From: Nocardioides sambongensis
GTDB lineage: Bacteria; Actinomycetota; Actinomycetes; Propionibacteriales; Nocardioidaceae
DNA: 64,000 nt
Assembly: GCF_006494815.1 (NCBI RefSeq)
Contig: NZ_CP041091.1
Coordinates: 2,556,501 to 2,620,500, forward strand
Direction of reading: 5' to 3'
The notes beneath the pieces were generated by a model that was not told where the DNA came from, searched no databases, and saw nothing but the letters and a program-made list of their open reading frames with translations. Shown here piece by piece: positions 62,057 through 64,000 of this stretch (the stretch's first letter is position 1; every line of letters begins with the position of its first letter). A program made the position numbers and the translations under genes.

Positions 62057-64000
62057 TCATGGCGCGAGCGGCCGGAGGGCGGCCAGCAGCTCGGCCCGGG
62101 TGCCCGCCCCGACCTTGGTGCGGATCCGGGCGACGTGGTGCTCGATGGTCTTCGGGGACAGGAACAGCTGAGCGCCGATCTCCTTGTGGGTCTGGCCGGC
62201 CAGGACCAGGCGCGCCACCTCGATCTCCCGCTCGGAGAGCAGGCTGGTGGGGTCGTCCGCCGGGGACCCCGCGGCGGACGACAGCGCCTGGTGCCCAGGG
62301 TCCGGGGTGCCCAGGTCCCGGGCGCGGGAGAGCAGCCGCCGGGCGACGGCCGCGTCGCCGGTGCGGATCGCCGTGTGCCCGCACAGCCGCGATGCCTCCC
62401 ACGGCAGTCCGACGGCGACCAGGCCCTCGGCCGCCGCCGACACCTGTGCCTCCTCCACCTCGGCCCGCAGGGCGGCCGCCCACAACGCGGCCGCTCGCGC
62501 CTGGGCCCGTGGGCGGAGGGCACCGTGCGCGGGCAGCGCCCGTGCCGCCGCCGCAGCGGCGGGCGCGTCCTCCACCGCGATCGCCGCCTGCAGCCGGGTC
62601 CAGGCGACCACGGCCTGCCAGGCGGGGGGCCGGCCCAGCCGGTCCAGGACGGTGTCGAGGTCGTCGGGCACCGCGTGGTCCGGCTCGCCCAGCCGGGCTC
62701 CCGCGACGAGCAGCTCCTCGAGCGGCTCCGCGACGAGCAGGTCCACCGCACGACGGGCCAGCACCGGCCTCGCGACGGACCAGGCCGAGCGCAGCTGGGA
62801 CGCCTCGCCGCTGCGCCGGGCGAGGCCTGCGGTCAGCGCCGCGACCAGCAGCGCCTCGCGGCCCGGGAGCGACGCCGCGCCCACCCGTGCCAGCTCCTCC
62901 CGCGCGGTGTCCGGCCGCCCGCCCCGCAGGCGCACCCAGGCCAGCAGCAACCGGTGCCGCACCCCGCCGTGCGGCCCGTTCAGGCCGGCGGCGCAGGCAC
63001 GCTTCAGCAGGTGCTCCGCCGTCGCCGGGTCCCCGGCGGCGACCGCCGCCAGCGCCCCGATCGCGTGGGGTGTGTCGGGCAGCAGCAGGTGCGGCGAGGC
63101 CTCGAGTGCCTCCGCGGCCTCGATCAGCAGCGGCACCGCCCGGTCCGGGGTCGCCAGCTCGAGCGCCGCACCGGCGAGCAGCCGCGCGGCGTGCGGGGCA
63201 TCGCGGGCCGCCTCGCGGGCCGCCTCGCGGGCCGCCTCGCGGGCCGGCTCGAGCGACCCGGTCGCCACCAGCGACGGCACGGCGAGCACGGGCCCCGGCG
63301 TACCGGCGGCCACGAGCAGCTCGGCCGCGCGTGCGGCCCGCCCCTGGTGCGCCGCAGCGATCCCGGCCACGACCGCCATCGGCGCCGCCTCCGCACTGCC
63401 CGCCGGTACGTCGAGGGCCGGCGCCCGGCCCAGCCGCAGGGCCGCCTCCGCCCGGCCCACCACCAGCTCCGCGGGATCGGCTCCGCAGGCGAGCGCGAGG
63501 TCGTACCAGCCGTCGGCGTCGCCGGGATCGGGGTGGCGCTGCGCCTGCCCCGCCGCGAGGTACGTCGCCGCCGCGGTGGGTGAGCGGCCGCCGGCGGCCC
63601 GCAGGTGCTCGGCCGCCGCCACCGGGTCGTAGGTCGCCAGGGACCGGGCCAGGGCGTCGTGGCCGTCGCGGAGCTCGGTCGGGGTCGCCAGTGCGAGCAC
63701 TGCCTCGGCGACCGCGGGGAGGAGGCGGTCCTCCTCCGCGGTGAGCAGACCGGCGTCGCGCAGCTCGCGCAGCACCCCCGCGAACCGGTCCGGCTCCAGG
63801 CCGATCGCCCGCGCGATCACGTCGTCCACCGCGTCGGCGTGCAGCGCGAGCAGTCTCGCGAGCGGCTCGGCGCCGCTGCGCGCCAGCTGGCGGGCGACGC
63901 GGGAGGCGAGGTGCGCGCTGTCGTCGGCGGCCATCGCGACCACCAGTGCCGGTCGCCCCGCGGTGGCGCCGTGCACCGCCGTGGCGCGGTCCGGGTCCAC
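62057..64000 (-). CDS. iniR: LuxR-type transcriptional regulator, IniR-like, C-terminal part
   Basis: 648 residues visible; the N-terminus is beyond the right edge, where large LuxR (LAL/MalT-like) regulators have their ATPase. Visible part: helical TPR-like repeats throughout, then a LuxR helix-turn-helix at the end (LLSEREIEVARLVLAGQTHKEIGAQLFLSPKTIEHHVARIRTKVG). Being the gene next to an IniB-like gene matches mycobacterial IniR (Rv0339c), although there iniR is divergent from iniBAC and here it is co-directional. An internal stretch EAAREAAREAARDA is encoded by a 12-bp repeat. Confidence 0.78.
   Translation of the reverse strand: MDPDRATAVHGATAGRPALVVAMAADDSAHLASRVARQLARSGAEPLARLLALHADAVDDVIARAIGLEPDRFAGVLRELRDAGLLTAEEDRLLPAVAEAVLALATPTELRDGHDALARSLATYDPVAAAEHLRAAGGRSPTAAATYLAAGQAQRHPDPGDADGWYDLALACGADPAELVVGRAEAALRLGRAPALDVPAGSAEAAPMAVVAGIAAAHQGRAARAAELLVAAGTPGPVLAVPSLVATGSLEPAREAAREAAREAARDAPHAARLLAGAALELATPDRAVPLLIEAAEALEASPHLLLPDTPHAIGALAAVAAGDPATAEHLLKRACAAGLNGPHGGVRHRLLLAWVRLRGGRPDTAREELARVGAASLPGREALLVAALTAGLARRSGEASQLRSAWSVARPVLARRAVDLLVAEPLEELLVAGARLGEPDHAVPDDLDTVLDRLGRPPAWQAVVAWTRLQAAIAVEDAPAAAAAARALPAHGALRPRAQARAAALWAAALRAEVEEAQVSAAAEGLVAVGLPWEASRLCGHTAIRTGDAAVARRLLSRARDLGTPDPGHQALSSAAGSPADDPTSLLSEREIEVARLVLAGQTHKEIGAQLFLSPKTIEHHVARIRTKVGAGTRAELLAALRPLAP
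63201..63248 (-). repeat. Four 12-bp units inside the LuxR regulator gene
   Basis: TCGCGGGCCGCC, four copies (last with one change), in frame, encoding repeated A-A-R-E in a helical region. Confidence 0.85.

Noticed and set aside
61888..62751. Upstream extension of the IniB-like reading frame
   Set aside because: It overlaps the LuxR regulator gene out of frame; a good ribosome-binding site marks ATG 61887.

Overview
High-GC DNA from an actinobacterium, most likely a Nocardioidaceae-type member of the Propionibacteriales. The evidence is the base composition, GTG starts, probable leaderless promoters (TANNNT 6-7 nt before the start codon), a type-Z S14, a MoxR/DUF58 locus laid out like the mycobacterial moxR2 locus, and an iniR-iniB-iniA-iniC-like locus. 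No tRNA, rRNA, insertion sequence or CRISPR array was recognised.

Layout. 1-3984: a carbohydrate ABC transporter (partial permease, lipoprotein binding protein) with a ROK regulator, divergent from an MsmX/UgpC-type ATPase. 4067-6677: small membrane and secreted proteins, a YciO-type protein and IspH. 6753-29342 (all minus strand): the S10-spc-alpha ribosomal super-cluster from rpsJ to rpoA-rplQ with secY, adk, map and infA. It is split between map and infA by isochorismate synthase, a TerC protein under a manganese-riboswitch-like leader, an FHA-ABC exporter and a luciferase-like oxidoreductase. 29845-42258: two consecutive MoxR-DUF58 clusters, the second a Bat-type operon with two VWA proteins and a TPR-like protein, separated by SpoIIM-like and RDD membrane proteins. 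42265-44549: an M50-like peptidase and an APC permease. 44557-54350: a molybdenum hydroxylase locus (coxG, M, L, S, a GAF/winged-helix regulator, XdhC, VWA CoxE, MoxR CoxD, MobA-like nucleotidyltransferase); CoxL carries the form II motif, so CO need not be the substrate. 54430-64000: a membrane-anchored Hsp70-like protein, a small acidic protein, two dynamin-like GTPases (IniC- and IniA-like), an IniB-like protein and the C-terminal part of an IniR-like LuxR regulator.

How the parts relate. The ribosomal block is translationally coupled throughout (TGATG, TAATG and ATGA overlaps). The cox block carries structural subunits, maturation factors and a local regulator, and two similar GTGA-N6-TCAC palindromes lie at its promoters. 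The right end looks like a cell-envelope stress module with chaperone, membrane-remodelling GTPases, a glycine-rich IniB and a LuxR regulator.

Sequence quality. Five genes (rplE, the first DUF58 gene, xdhC, iniA-like, iniC-like) each need one extra base, and DUF58 needs two, to restore a family-length protein. Four of the six sites are G or C runs. As rplE is essential, uncorrected sequencing deletions are more likely than real mutations.
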